DNA of 64,000 nucleotides from the NCBI GenBank assembly GCA_029561455.1, contig JAKQIY010000041.1:62001-126000 (forward strand). The letters are read 5' to 3'. Both the position numbers and the translations under genes were made by a program. Under the pieces are notes generated by a model. That model ran no database searches and had not been told where the DNA came from. It was given only the letters and a program-made list of their open reading frames with translations. The DNA is from a bacterium (lineage in GTDB: Bacteria > Zhuqueibacterota > Zhuqueibacteria > Residuimicrobiales > Krinioviventaceae). This document shows positions 20,509 through 30,249 of the stretch, in pieces. Positions within the stretch are counted from its first letter, which is position 1; each line of letters starts with the position of its first letter.

Positions 20509-20999
20509 TTCAATTTTTCCATTCGTTTAATCGAGTTCTGAATTAAAGATTCGTGTTCGCTTTTGTCCAAAGCTTTGCCAATAAGTTGTTTGGTTGCAGC
20601 CATAGATAATTCAACAGCCAGGTTGCGGATATCCTCAATGGCTTTATCGCGGCTCAACTCTATTTCCCGTTTGGCGTTGGTCAGCATGGCAGCCGCATCC
20701 GCATTGGCTTTCTGGATAATTTCTTCTCTTACCAGTTCGGCCGCTTTGCGGTTCTTTTCCACAATGTCCATGGCCTCTTTTTTGGCAGCGGCAATGACAT
20801 TTTGCTGATTGGTGAGCGCTTCCTGCACCTTTTGGTTGGCTTTGTCGGCAGCTTCCAGGGATTCCCTGATTTTAGTCTCCCGTTCCGCCAAACCCTGAAT
20901 GATCGGTTTCCATGCCACCTTCCATAGCATCAGCAGCAAGGCAATAAATGTTACGGCGGTCCAAAAAATCGTCCCGCCCTGCGGTGTCATTAATTCCAT
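20505..20999 (-). CDS. atpF: F1Fo ATP synthase subunit b
   Basis: 164 residues. One N-terminal membrane helix (about 9-27, TIFWTAVTFIALLLMLWKVAW) followed by PIIQGLAERETKIRESLEAA and a long charged helix, the usual b-subunit layout for the peripheral stalk. One b gene only, with no b-prime copy, so a homodimeric stalk is expected. 18 bases after atpE and overlapping atpH by four bases. Confidence 0.96.
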   Translation of the reverse strand: MELMTPQGGTIFWTAVTFIALLLMLWKVAWKPIIQGLAERETKIRESLEAADKANQKVQEALTNQQNVIAAAKKEAMDIVEKNRKAAELVREEIIQKANADAAAMLTNAKREIELSRDKAIEDIRNLAVELSMAATKQLIGKALDKSEHESLIQNSIKRMEKLN

Positions 21000-21017
21000 A
21001 GTTTTTTTCTTTTTAGT

Positions 21018-21245
21018 TTACTTTAAGCTTAACAAAAAGCAAATAGCTGCGGATAACAAAGCAACACCTTCAATCATGGCGGCGGTAATGATCATTGCGC
21101 CACGAATTTCACCGGCGGCTTCCGGCTGACGGGCTATGCCCTGCATGGCGGCGCTTGCCAGTTTGCTGATACCAAATGCTGCTGCAAAAGTTACACCTGC
21201 GGCTCCAAAACCTGCGGCCAAAAATGCTGCTACTTGAGATTCCAT
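21018..21245 (-). CDS. atpE: F1Fo ATP synthase subunit c
   Basis: 75 residues, two membrane helices joined by the polar loop ARQPEAAGEIR (38-48). The ion-carrying Glu59 lies in MIEGVALL. The positions that coordinate sodium in Ilyobacter-type rings are not conserved (Gly after the Glu instead of Ser; Ile at the helix-1 Gln position), so proton coupling is expected. Lys28 in helix 1 (FGISKLA) is shared with Bacteroidota-like c subunits from memory. 65 bases after atpB. Confidence 0.96.
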   Translation of the reverse strand: MESQVAAFLAAGFGAAGVTFAAAFGISKLASAAMQGIARQPEAAGEIRGAMIITAAMIEGVALLSAAICFLLSLK

Positions 21246-21310
21246 TGTTCCTCCTCAAAAAACATAGAGTGATAAATAAATAGTTAAACAATTACATTTT
21301 TTATGATCTA

Positions 21311-22141
21311 TTAATGCTCTTCAGCCATGTTCATACCTATAAATACAGCAGACAAGATGGTAAAAACATAGGCCTGAATAAAAGCAATCAATATTTCCAG
21401 TATTGCACAAAAGATAATAATTAATAAAGGAGCCGGGGCGACGATCCAGCTCTTGAAAATAAAAATTAACGACATAATAGCCAGAATGGTAATGTGGCCG
21501 GCAATCATATTGGCAAACAAACGTATAGCCAGGGCGATATGTTTGGCCATTAAGCTGACGATTTCAACCGGGATCATGATCGGTATTAAAAATCCCGGTA
21601 ATCCACCCGGTATTAAATGTTTCATATTACCCCAAAAACCGAATTTACGGATACCGGCAATTTGTCCCATTACCAAAGTCAGTATTGCCAGGGCTGCGGT
21701 AACGCCGATATTACCGGTGGCTGTAGCGCCGCCGGGCACCAGACCCAGTAAATTGCATAATAAAATAAAGAAAAACGCCGTTAAAAGATACGGAGCATAC
21801 ATCATTCCATGATGCCCCATATTGGGTATAATCACATCATCGCGGATGTATACAACAGCGGCTTCCAGGGCATTGGCGAGCCCGGAAGGGACCAGCTTTT
21901 TTCGGCGAAATGATAATCCGAAGGCCAAAAGCAGTATTAACGAAGTAATCCACATCATTAATACGTGGTTGGTAATTGTAAGATCCACACCATAAACGGT
22001 GGGTAATTTGATGACCGGTTGGGCTAATATGTGGTGCATAATAAATGCAGAGCCGCCCTCGGCGCCATGAGCGGCATGCTCAGCGGCCTGGGCTGCTTCA
22101 GCGCCATGTTCAACAACTTGTTCTGCTACGTGTTCAACCAT
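21311..22141 (-). CDS. atpB: F1Fo ATP synthase subunit a
   Basis: 276 residues with five to six membrane helices. The essential Arg207 lies in ALAIRLFANMIAGH, and the final helices (ILEILIAFIQAYVFTIL) form the proton half-channels against the c-ring. The first 30 residues are an unusual Ala/His/Glu-rich extension (EHGAEAAQAAEHAAHGAEGG) not needed for the core fold. Ends with the periplasmic/cytoplasmic tail MNMAEEH. Six bases after atpI. Confidence 0.96.
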   Translation of the reverse strand: MVEHVAEQVVEHGAEAAQAAEHAAHGAEGGSAFIMHHILAQPVIKLPTVYGVDLTITNHVLMMWITSLILLLAFGLSFRRKKLVPSGLANALEAAVVYIRDDVIIPNMGHHGMMYAPYLLTAFFFILLCNLLGLVPGGATATGNIGVTAALAILTLVMGQIAGIRKFGFWGNMKHLIPGGLPGFLIPIMIPVEIVSLMAKHIALAIRLFANMIAGHITILAIMSLIFIFKSWIVAPAPLLIIIFCAILEILIAFIQAYVFTILSAVFIGMNMAEEH

Positions 22142-22147
22142 AATGTC

Positions 22148-22534
22148 TTATTTCAGTTTACTTTTCAATTCCTGATTGATTATTTTAATTTCATAGATTT
22201 GCATTAAACAATAAAAAAACACAAAAGCGCCAACAAAGCCGAGCAGTGGCACAGTAGTAAAATATTTGTAAATTAAAAACAAGACCACAATAAAAATAAC
22301 AAAACGTAAAGCCATTCCACCATATAAAGCGGAATAAAAAATCTTTGCCTCTTTGTTAAACGCCCAGCGTAATAGCAGGTAGCCTGATATGATATTAAAA
22401 AGACTGATAAAATAACCCATTCCTAGAGCAATTGCATAACCCGCCCCGGTAATATAATCAATCCCGGGATACAGAAACAGGAAAATTTCACCCGCTACAA
22501 AGAGTAAAAAAGTTATCAGTAAAAAAACTATCAA
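22148..22534 (-). CDS. atpI: AtpI-like ATP synthase assembly membrane protein
   Basis: 128 residues, four hydrophobic helices (about 1-20, 28-52, 66-88, 92-112) and a charged helical C-terminus. Position between atpZ and atpB, and topology, fit AtpI, a c-ring assembly helper; sequence in this family is poorly conserved, so the call leans on context. The apparent start is TTG at 22534; no ATG is near. Confidence 0.75.
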   Translation of the reverse strand: MIVFLLITFLLFVAGEIFLFLYPGIDYITGAGYAIALGMGYFISLFNIISGYLLLRWAFNKEAKIFYSALYGGMALRFVIFIVVLFLIYKYFTTVPLLGFVGAFVFFYCLMQIYEIKIINQELKSKLK

Positions 22535-22547
22535 GGAACGAATTGGC

Positions 22548-22775
22548 TTATTTTTGGAGACCTTTTTTATTTTCTTTTTTCTCCGAATAAACTGTTCTAT
22601 AAATATTTAAAAAACCTGCACTTGCACCAAGCAAAACTCCCAAAATAAAAAATAAGGGAATTGTACCCAGCTTTTTGTCCAACCAATATCCGCCGGCCAT
22701 ACACAACCCGACAGCTACAGCAAATTGTATACCAATATCTAAAACCTGAACAGTAGATTTTTTCAAGTTAATCAT
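22548..22775 (-). CDS. atpZ: AtpZ-like protein (F0F1-ATPase gene 1 family)
   Basis: 75 residues, two membrane helices (about 10-30 and 40-60) with the family pattern G.QFAVAVGLCMAGGYWLD near the first and a Gly-rich second helix (FILGVLLGASAGF), then a Lys-rich tail. AtpZ with AtpI has been linked to ion uptake and ATP synthase assembly. Starts three bases after the bactofilin stop, so it is clearly in the same transcript. Confidence 0.85.
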   Translation of the reverse strand: MINLKKSTVQVLDIGIQFAVAVGLCMAGGYWLDKKLGTIPLFFILGVLLGASAGFLNIYRTVYSEKKENKKGLQK

Positions 22776-22778
22776 GAA

Positions 22779-23198
22779 TTAACGAGATTGCACTTTGAAT
22801 GTGGGTTCAAGGTTCTTAATATCATCATTCTTTTTGGTTATATCGGTCATCTTTTTATCGTCGCCGAGCATGGAACATTTACCATCGAAAATAGCGCCTT
22901 CATCGATAACCAGTTTTCTGGTTTTCATTTCACCATGAAATTCCGAACGGCTTTCCAGAACCGTTTTGCCATCGGCATCGACTATTCCGTTCAGTTTGCC
23001 GCCAACCACCAGATTCTTAGCCTTGACGTTACCTTCAATTTCTCCATCCTTACCCACCACCAAAGTATCGGAGGTTTTAACATCCCCTTTTACCTTGCCG
23101 TCCACCCTGAGGCTGTGTTCGACGGTAATTACACCTTCAAAATAAGCCCCTTTACCTAATATTGTATTAAGTTCACCAGGTTTTTCCAAGTTTTTCAT
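22779..23198 (-). CDS. Bactofilin
   Basis: 139 residues. The central region (about 10-115) is a regular right-handed beta-helix pattern typical of bactofilins: GKGAYFEGVITVEHSLRVDG, then GDVKTSDTLVVGKDGEIEG and similar turns, flanked by short disordered ends. Bactofilins polymerise without nucleotide into filaments under the inner membrane and recruit peptidoglycan enzymes. It lies 48 bases after a membrane-anchored M23 peptidase gene, the same pairing as CcmA with Csd1/Csd2 in Helicobacter, and directly ahead of the ATP synthase genes. Confidence 0.94.
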   Translation of the reverse strand: MKNLEKPGELNTILGKGAYFEGVITVEHSLRVDGKVKGDVKTSDTLVVGKDGEIEGNVKAKNLVVGGKLNGIVDADGKTVLESRSEFHGEMKTRKLVIDEGAIFDGKCSMLGDDKKMTDITKKNDDIKNLEPTFKVQSR

Positions 23199-23246
23199 TT
23201 TTTTTCCATTCTTGTTGTTAATTATTATAAAGAATTTAAGGTCATA

Positions 23247-24191
23247 TTAATTATTGGCAAAAGCTAGTAAATACTGTTTTGGATCAAGCGGCACCCCGTC
23301 CTTCCAGATTTCAAAATGCAAATGATGGCCGGAACTGATGCCGGAATTACCCAACAGGGCGATATTATCACCTTTTTTTACCAGGGAATTTCTTTCAACA
23401 ATTAAACGCTGATTATGGCCATAATAGGTAAAATAACCGTTACCATGATAAATAATTACCAGGTTGCCAAGATTATAGGTCCATCCGGCAAACACAACAA
23501 TACCGTCGGCTGCTGATTTTACCAACGCTCCTCTTTCACCAGCAATATCAATGCCCAGATGATTGGATTTTCCTTCAAACGTCAGATTGCTATAATCGTT
23601 ACTCAACACACCTTCAACAGGTAAAAATGTCGGTATACAGTTTTCAAAATTTTCATGCAGCAAGGTTTTGGTGCGAATCAGTCTTCCAAACCTTTCCCGG
23701 GCAATCATGGGCACTTCACGGTTTACCTGGGAAGTCTGGGGCGGATTTACAATCGGGGCGATATCCGGATATACCGCAGGTGTGGGCTCTTCTTCTATAT
23801 CATTTTCTTCGCTGTTATCATCATTTTGCGCCGGTGGTGACATGTTGACATTTTCATCACTATTTCTGCTGCTTCCCAAACCCAAAGCGCCGCGTATTTT
23901 AGTTTGCGAGCTTTCCAGATCTTCAAACTTGGCTACCAGTTCATAGATGCGTTTGTTATTTTCTTCCAACTGCTGATTAACCTCGCCAAGTTCCCGGTTT
24001 TTATTATAAACCCGAAAATATTGAAAATAAGCGACAAATCCCAGAAACATGTGTAATATCAATAACACACCGATCATTTGAAATATTTTTAACCGCTTTA
24101 TCGGAATACTAAAAGTCTTGGGTTCATCCTTATCATCAGGAATAACCAGAATTTGTAAAGACTTGCGGTGTTTTCTGGGTTTACTTAACAC
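23247..24191 (-). CDS. Membrane-anchored M23 peptidoglycan endopeptidase
   Basis: 314 residues. A 35-residue cytoplasmic basic tail, one membrane helix (about 36-57), a coiled coil (60-100), an acidic/Pro-rich linker (108-155) and a C-terminal LytM domain (about 185-310). Zinc ligands are complete: His211 and Asp215 in HLGID, and His292 in HHLHFE, with catalytic His259 in YYGH. Cleaves peptide cross-links in peptidoglycan, on the periplasmic side. The start is a GTG. Two bases after parB and 48 before bactofilin; the cytoplasmic tail could contact bactofilin filaments (inference). Confidence 0.92.
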   Translation of the reverse strand: MLSKPRKHRKSLQILVIPDDKDEPKTFSIPIKRLKIFQMIGVLLILHMFLGFVAYFQYFRVYNKNRELGEVNQQLEENNKRIYELVAKFEDLESSQTKIRGALGLGSSRNSDENVNMSPPAQNDDNSEENDIEEEPTPAVYPDIAPIVNPPQTSQVNREVPMIARERFGRLIRTKTLLHENFENCIPTFLPVEGVLSNDYSNLTFEGKSNHLGIDIAGERGALVKSAADGIVVFAGWTYNLGNLVIIYHGNGYFTYYGHNQRLIVERNSLVKKGDNIALLGNSGISSGHHLHFEIWKDGVPLDPKQYLLAFANN

Positions 24192-24193
24192 AA

Positions 24194-25075
24194 TTATTCA
24201 CCATTTATTACTGCAACAAGCCGGTTTAAATCGTCATCGTTATAATATTCTATTTCAACAAGGCCGCCTTGTTTTTTTGCTTTAACAACCACTTTGGTCG
24301 CCAGGCGCAGCCGTAATTTATTTTCTACATCTTCAAAGTAATAGGTTCTGGCATTATTTACTGTTTCAGTTGTAACCTGCTTTTTCGGCTGTGAATAATT
24401 CCGAACCAGTTCCTCGACTTTGCGAACCGAAAGTCCATCCTTGACGATCTTTTTCCACACCTCAACCTGGGCATCGCTATCTTCCAGGGCCAATAGCGCA
24501 CGGGCGTGACCCATTGATAATTCACCGGTTTTGGCGCTTTCCCGAATCTGCCGGGGTAATTTTAATAACCGCAAAAAATTCGCCACTGTTGCGCGATCTT
24601 TGCCTACTTTTTTGGCAATCACTTCCTGGGTTAAATGACACTCTTCGATGAGACGACGGTAACTGTTAGCAATGTCGATGGGATTGAGATCTTCTCTGTG
24701 AATATTCTCAATGATCGACAGCTCCATCATGTCTTCATCGCTCTCTATATCCATGATATAAGCTGGAATTGTGCTGATTTCCAGCTCACTCACAGCGCGC
24801 AGCCGCCGTTCTCCGGCAATAATCTGGTAGCCGTAATTATAACGTCGCACCGTAATCGGCTGAATGACGCCTTTTTCCGCGATAGAGTTCTTTAATTCTT
24901 CTAGCTTTACCGGGTCGAATGTTGCTCGTGGTTGAAAGGGATTGGGAGTAATTTTTGCAACTTCAATAAATTGAATATTTGCCGCTTCTGCCGCCAGCGT
25001 TGCTTCCTGCTTCCCTTCAGGGACATCCGGTATGAGCGCCTTGAGCCCTCTACCCAGCGCTTTCCTGTTCGCCAT
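24194..25075 (-). CDS. parB: Chromosome-partitioning protein ParB/Spo0J
   Basis: 293 residues. N-terminal [14 protein letters not shown], the CTP-binding ParB core (PNPFQPR, then AGERRLRAV and [14 protein letters not shown]), the helix-turn-helix ([20 protein letters not shown]) and a C-terminal dimerisation domain. It loads as a CTP-dependent clamp at parS sites and works with ParA to segregate the origin. No parS-like TGTTTCACGTGAAACA was noticed in the window. Overlaps parA by 26 bases. Confidence 0.97.
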   Translation of the reverse strand: MANRKALGRGLKALIPDVPEGKQEATLAAEAANIQFIEVAKITPNPFQPRATFDPVKLEELKNSIAEKGVIQPITVRRYNYGYQIIAGERRLRAVSELEISTIPAYIMDIESDEDMMELSIIENIHREDLNPIDIANSYRRLIEECHLTQEVIAKKVGKDRATVANFLRLLKLPRQIRESAKTGELSMGHARALLALEDSDAQVEVWKKIVKDGLSVRKVEELVRNYSQPKKQVTTETVNNARTYYFEDVENKLRLRLATKVVVKAKKQGGLVEIEYYNDDDLNRLVAVINGE

Positions 25076-25829
25076 GCTTTATTATTTCCTCAGCCAAATT
25101 CATATAATTTTCACTTCCAGCAGAAACGGCATCATATAATATTATTGGCTTTCCAAAACTTGGAGCTTCACTCAACCGAACGTTCCTGGTAATGATAGAA
25201 TCAAAAACTCGACCATCAAAATATTTTCTAACATCCTCGGCTACCTGCCGGGACAAATTTAATCGTGAATCATACATTGTCAACAATACACCTTCTATTT
25301 CCAATCCCTTGTTTAAATGCTTTTGCACCAGGCGAATGGTATTTAATAATTGCCCCAATCCTTCCAGGGCATAATATTCGCATTGTATCGGGATCAAAAC
25401 AGAATCCGAAGCGGTCAGCGCGTTAACTGTCAGTAAACCCAGAGAGGGCGGGCAATCGATTAAAACATATTTGAATTGTTTGCGAACATCTGCCAACGCA
25501 TTGGTCAGCTTGTGCTCTCTGGATATGGTAGTTACCAGTTCAACTTCAGCGCCTACCAGGTTAATGGAAGAAGGCAACAGCTTTAAACACTCTAATTCAG
25601 TATCGAGGATCAAATCGGAGGTTTTATACTCATTGATCAGGGCGTCATAAATGGTATGTTTGAACTCACCGGCGTCAAAACCCAAACCGCTGGCGCTGTT
25701 TGCCTGGGGATCCATATCGACCAGCAAAGTTGGATACTCCGCCACAGCCAGACACGCAGCCAGGTTAACCGCAGTCGTGGTTTTACCTACACCGCCCTTT
25801 TGATTCGCTATTGCTATTACTTTGCCCAT
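25050..25829 (-). CDS. parA: Chromosome-partitioning ATPase ParA/Soj
   Basis: 259 residues. Deviant Walker A KGGVGKTT (11-18), [15 protein letters not shown], and [13 protein letters not shown] (Walker B) define a Soj-type ParA. ATP-dependent dimer that binds DNA non-specifically and moves ParB-origin complexes. First gene of the long minus-strand run that ends with atpC, with its promoter presumably in the 312-base gap upstream. Confidence 0.97.
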   Translation of the reverse strand: MGKVIAIANQKGGVGKTTTAVNLAACLAVAEYPTLLVDMDPQANSASGLGFDAGEFKHTIYDALINEYKTSDLILDTELECLKLLPSSINLVGAEVELVTTISREHKLTNALADVRKQFKYVLIDCPPSLGLLTVNALTASDSVLIPIQCEYYALEGLGQLLNTIRLVQKHLNKGLEIEGVLLTMYDSRLNLSRQVAEDVRKYFDGRVFDSIITRNVRLSEAPSFGKPIILYDAVSAGSENYMNLAEEIIKHGEQESAG

Positions 25830-26141
25830 TAACGGGCATCCTCCATTTTAAGTTAAGTAAAAATATAATTCTTTTATGCCATAAAATCAATAAAAAGTTT
25901 TACCAACACCGGCTATATTGCCAGGCCCCTGACCTGGTATCTTTTAAACTTTCAAGAATTTGAACAGACTATTTATGTTACCAGATAAATGCCAATTTGT
26001 TCCGTTTTTGCTTTCATTATATCATTTGTGTGTAATTTCATTCATTACAACATAAAAACACTCCAGTTTGTACTTGACTTGTAATTTAAAATCAAGTAAT
26101 TTATTCTATAAATCCCATCTGCTAAAACAAGGGTATCAGTC
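25830..26141. other. Divergent intergenic region between parA and proline dehydrogenase
   Basis: 312 bases, AT-rich, between oppositely transcribed genes, so it must hold promoters for both. I see a weak CCAGG/CCTGG inverted repeat near 25920-25936 and no DnaA-box cluster, parS or RNA gene. Confidence 0.6.
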
Positions 26142-27041
26142 ATGTCACTATTCCATAATCTGTTGATCAAGTTTATGCCCCTCGTGCCGAAACCCATTGT
26201 CAAATTCGTTTCCAAACGATATGTAGCCGGGGCAACGCTGGCGTCCGCTATCGAGACTGTCAAAGTACTTAACAGTGAGGGTACTGTTGCCACTCTTGAT
26301 GTGCTGGGTGAAAGTTCAATCCGGCGGGAAGAATGCGAAGCTGCTGTAAATGAATATCTGCAAGTACTGGACAGTATTGCTGAACACAGGCTGGATTGTA
26401 ATATCTCCCTTAAACCCACTCAGCTTGGTTTACTGCTCGATGAAGAATTATGCTATCTCAATATCCGTCAAATTGTTGTGCGCGCCGCAAAATATAATAA
26501 TTTTGTTCGAATCGACATGGAAGATGCGCAAACCACCAGCGCAACTATAAAACTATTCCTGCGCCTGCACAAAGAATTCTCTAACGTGGGTTTGGTCATT
26601 CAGGCTTGTCTGCGGCGCAGCCTCGATGATATTAATGTTCTGGCTGAGGCAGGAGCCAACCTGCGATTGTGCAAGGGTATTTATAATGAAACCCGCGCAC
26701 TGGCGTTCAAAGATCCCGCCATTGTAAACTATAATTTCTCATTGTTGATTAAAAAAATGCTGCAGGCAAAATGTTATATCGGCATAGCCACACATGATGA
26801 AAAAATAGTATGGGCCGGTTTGAAATATATCAACCAGTTCAATGTTGAAAAATCCCAATATGAATTTCAAATGCTGCTGGGAGTAGAGGAAGAACTGCGT
26901 AAAATTCTGCTGGCTGGTGGCCATAAGGTCAGGGTATACGTGCCATTTGGCATTAAATGGTATGCCTATTCAATGCGCAGGTTAAAGGAAAACCCAAAAA
27001 TTGCCGTTTATATTATCAAAGCCTTTTTCAGAATAAAATAA
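26142..27041 (+). CDS. Proline dehydrogenase (monofunctional)
   Basis: 299 residues, typical of short monofunctional enzymes. The FAD-binding TIM barrel motifs are present: TLDVLGESS near residue 50, NISLKPTQLG (about 86-95), RIDMEDAQTT, LRLCKGIYNE, YEFQMLLG, and VPFG.KWYAYSMRRLKENP, where the Arg pair binds the proline carboxylate. It oxidises proline to pyrroline-5-carboxylate and passes electrons to quinone at the membrane. No P5C dehydrogenase gene is in the window. It stands alone, 157 bases before ligA. Confidence 0.92.
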   Translation: MSLFHNLLIKFMPLVPKPIVKFVSKRYVAGATLASAIETVKVLNSEGTVATLDVLGESSIRREECEAAVNEYLQVLDSIAEHRLDCNISLKPTQLGLLLDEELCYLNIRQIVVRAAKYNNFVRIDMEDAQTTSATIKLFLRLHKEFSNVGLVIQACLRRSLDDINVLAEAGANLRLCKGIYNETRALAFKDPAIVNYNFSLLIKKMLQAKCYIGIATHDEKIVWAGLKYINQFNVEKSQYEFQMLLGVEEELRKILLAGGHKVRVYVPFGIKWYAYSMRRLKENPKIAVYIIKAFFRIK

Positions 27042-27194
27042 CAACCAGTTACATCCGGGAGTTACTGTTTTTGATCAGGGTTTTATTGCGTTAAGGATAC
27101 CCAAGGTTTCTATTCTGCAACGGCTGTATGGTGCAGGTAATAACTTTATTAATGAACGGGCTTTTTTAGTAAGATATTTACAATTAAACTATGA

Positions 27195-29210
<2,016 letters not shown>

Positions 29211-29232
29211 CCTCAAGGATAATGGATTGAAT

Positions 29233-30042
29233 ATGTATAAAAAAATATTTTCACTACTACTGATTTTACCCGTCATTAGCTGCCTGTTTTCATGCGCCGG
29301 TAATAAAAACGCGCAAAACAAACTGGATTTTGTTACCATTGAAGAAGAAATGTTTCTGGGCAAAGAACTGGCCCGTGAATGCTCTAAACAATTGAAACTT
29401 TATAATAATCAGGAAGTTAGCGCTTTTTTTGAAGGGATTGCAAATGAGATTGGTGATAATTCGGACTGGAGAGGATTGAATTACTCTGTATATATTGTAA
29501 ATGATACTACCATCAATCATTTTTCACTTCCGGGAGGCAGCATTTATCTTTACCGGGGCCTGATTGATCTGTGTGCTAATGCCAGTGAAGTAGCTGCTAT
29601 CCTGGCGCATGAAATTGCCCATATTGCCTCCCGTGATGCCGTTGACCGGGTCTCTAAAAAATATACCTTTGCTTTTGCAGCGCAAAGTGTTTTTGGCTAC
29701 AACCCCGAAATTCCCAAACAAATTGTCGCTTCGCTCTTTACCTCCGGAACAATTCTGGATTATCCGCAAAAAAATGAATTATACGCCGATGCCAAAGCTA
29801 TTCAATACGTCTGGAATTCCAATTATGACCCCACCGCTTTAATACGAATTTTGGAAAGACTCCGCGCTATCGAAAAAATTGCGCCCGGACAAATTTACAA
29901 ACTATCGTTAACTCATCCCCCCGCCGCTACTCGTTTCAAAACCGTTTCATCTGGAATCAAAGACCTGAATGGTAAAAACGATTTTATCAGAGACCTGCCA
30001 GAATATGCCCGTATCAAAGCGCTAATCCTTAGCCAGAACTAG
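29233..30042 (+). CDS. M48-family zinc metallopeptidase lipoprotein
   Basis: 269 residues from ATG 29233, which gives a lipoprotein signal (MYKKIFSLLLILPVISCLFSC, Cys21); an ORF extending upstream into ligA has no such signal. The HEIAH motif (126-130) and a downstream Glu in ELYADAKAI supply the three zinc ligands. FSLPGGSIYLYRGL is the conserved strand before the active site of the BepA/LoiP/YggG group. These periplasmic proteases handle outer-membrane assembly quality control. Starts 22 bases after ligA. Confidence 0.93.
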   Translation: MYKKIFSLLLILPVISCLFSCAGNKNAQNKLDFVTIEEEMFLGKELARECSKQLKLYNNQEVSAFFEGIANEIGDNSDWRGLNYSVYIVNDTTINHFSLPGGSIYLYRGLIDLCANASEVAAILAHEIAHIASRDAVDRVSKKYTFAFAAQSVFGYNPEIPKQIVASLFTSGTILDYPQKNELYADAKAIQYVWNSNYDPTALIRILERLRAIEKIAPGQIYKLSLTHPPAATRFKTVSSGIKDLNGKNDFIRDLPEYARIKALILSQN

Positions 30043-30077
30043 TTTTTAAATGGCAAGAAATTTGCATTTTTTACAAT

Positions 30078-30095
30078 ATGTCCGACGTTGGACAT
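30078..30095. promoter_or_regulatory. 18-bp near-perfect palindrome upstream of a secreted-protein gene
   Basis: ATGTCC.ACGT.GGACAT, symmetric at 16 of 18 positions, in the 207-base gap between the M48 gene and the gene starting at 30250. Its size and symmetry fit a dimeric regulator operator. No regulator gene is adjacent, so this is unassigned. Confidence 0.35.
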
Positions 30096-30249
30096 CTTTG
30101 TAAATTATGTTCGTTTATTGTTCATTAAAAACAATTACTTACGCTGCCTGTTTTCAGAGCTGTTTTCTGATAGAAACTCTAGTTGTTCGATAGTCGACCG
30201 CAGCGTCCGTTCTGTTACACCTAACCTGATCTTGATAAAGGGTATCGGT

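Noticed and set aside
25830-26141. Replication origin or parS site next to parAB
   Set aside because: No cluster of TTATCCACA-like boxes and no TGTTTCACGTGAAACA-like palindrome was found; a few single near-matches elsewhere (for example near 36999) are isolated.
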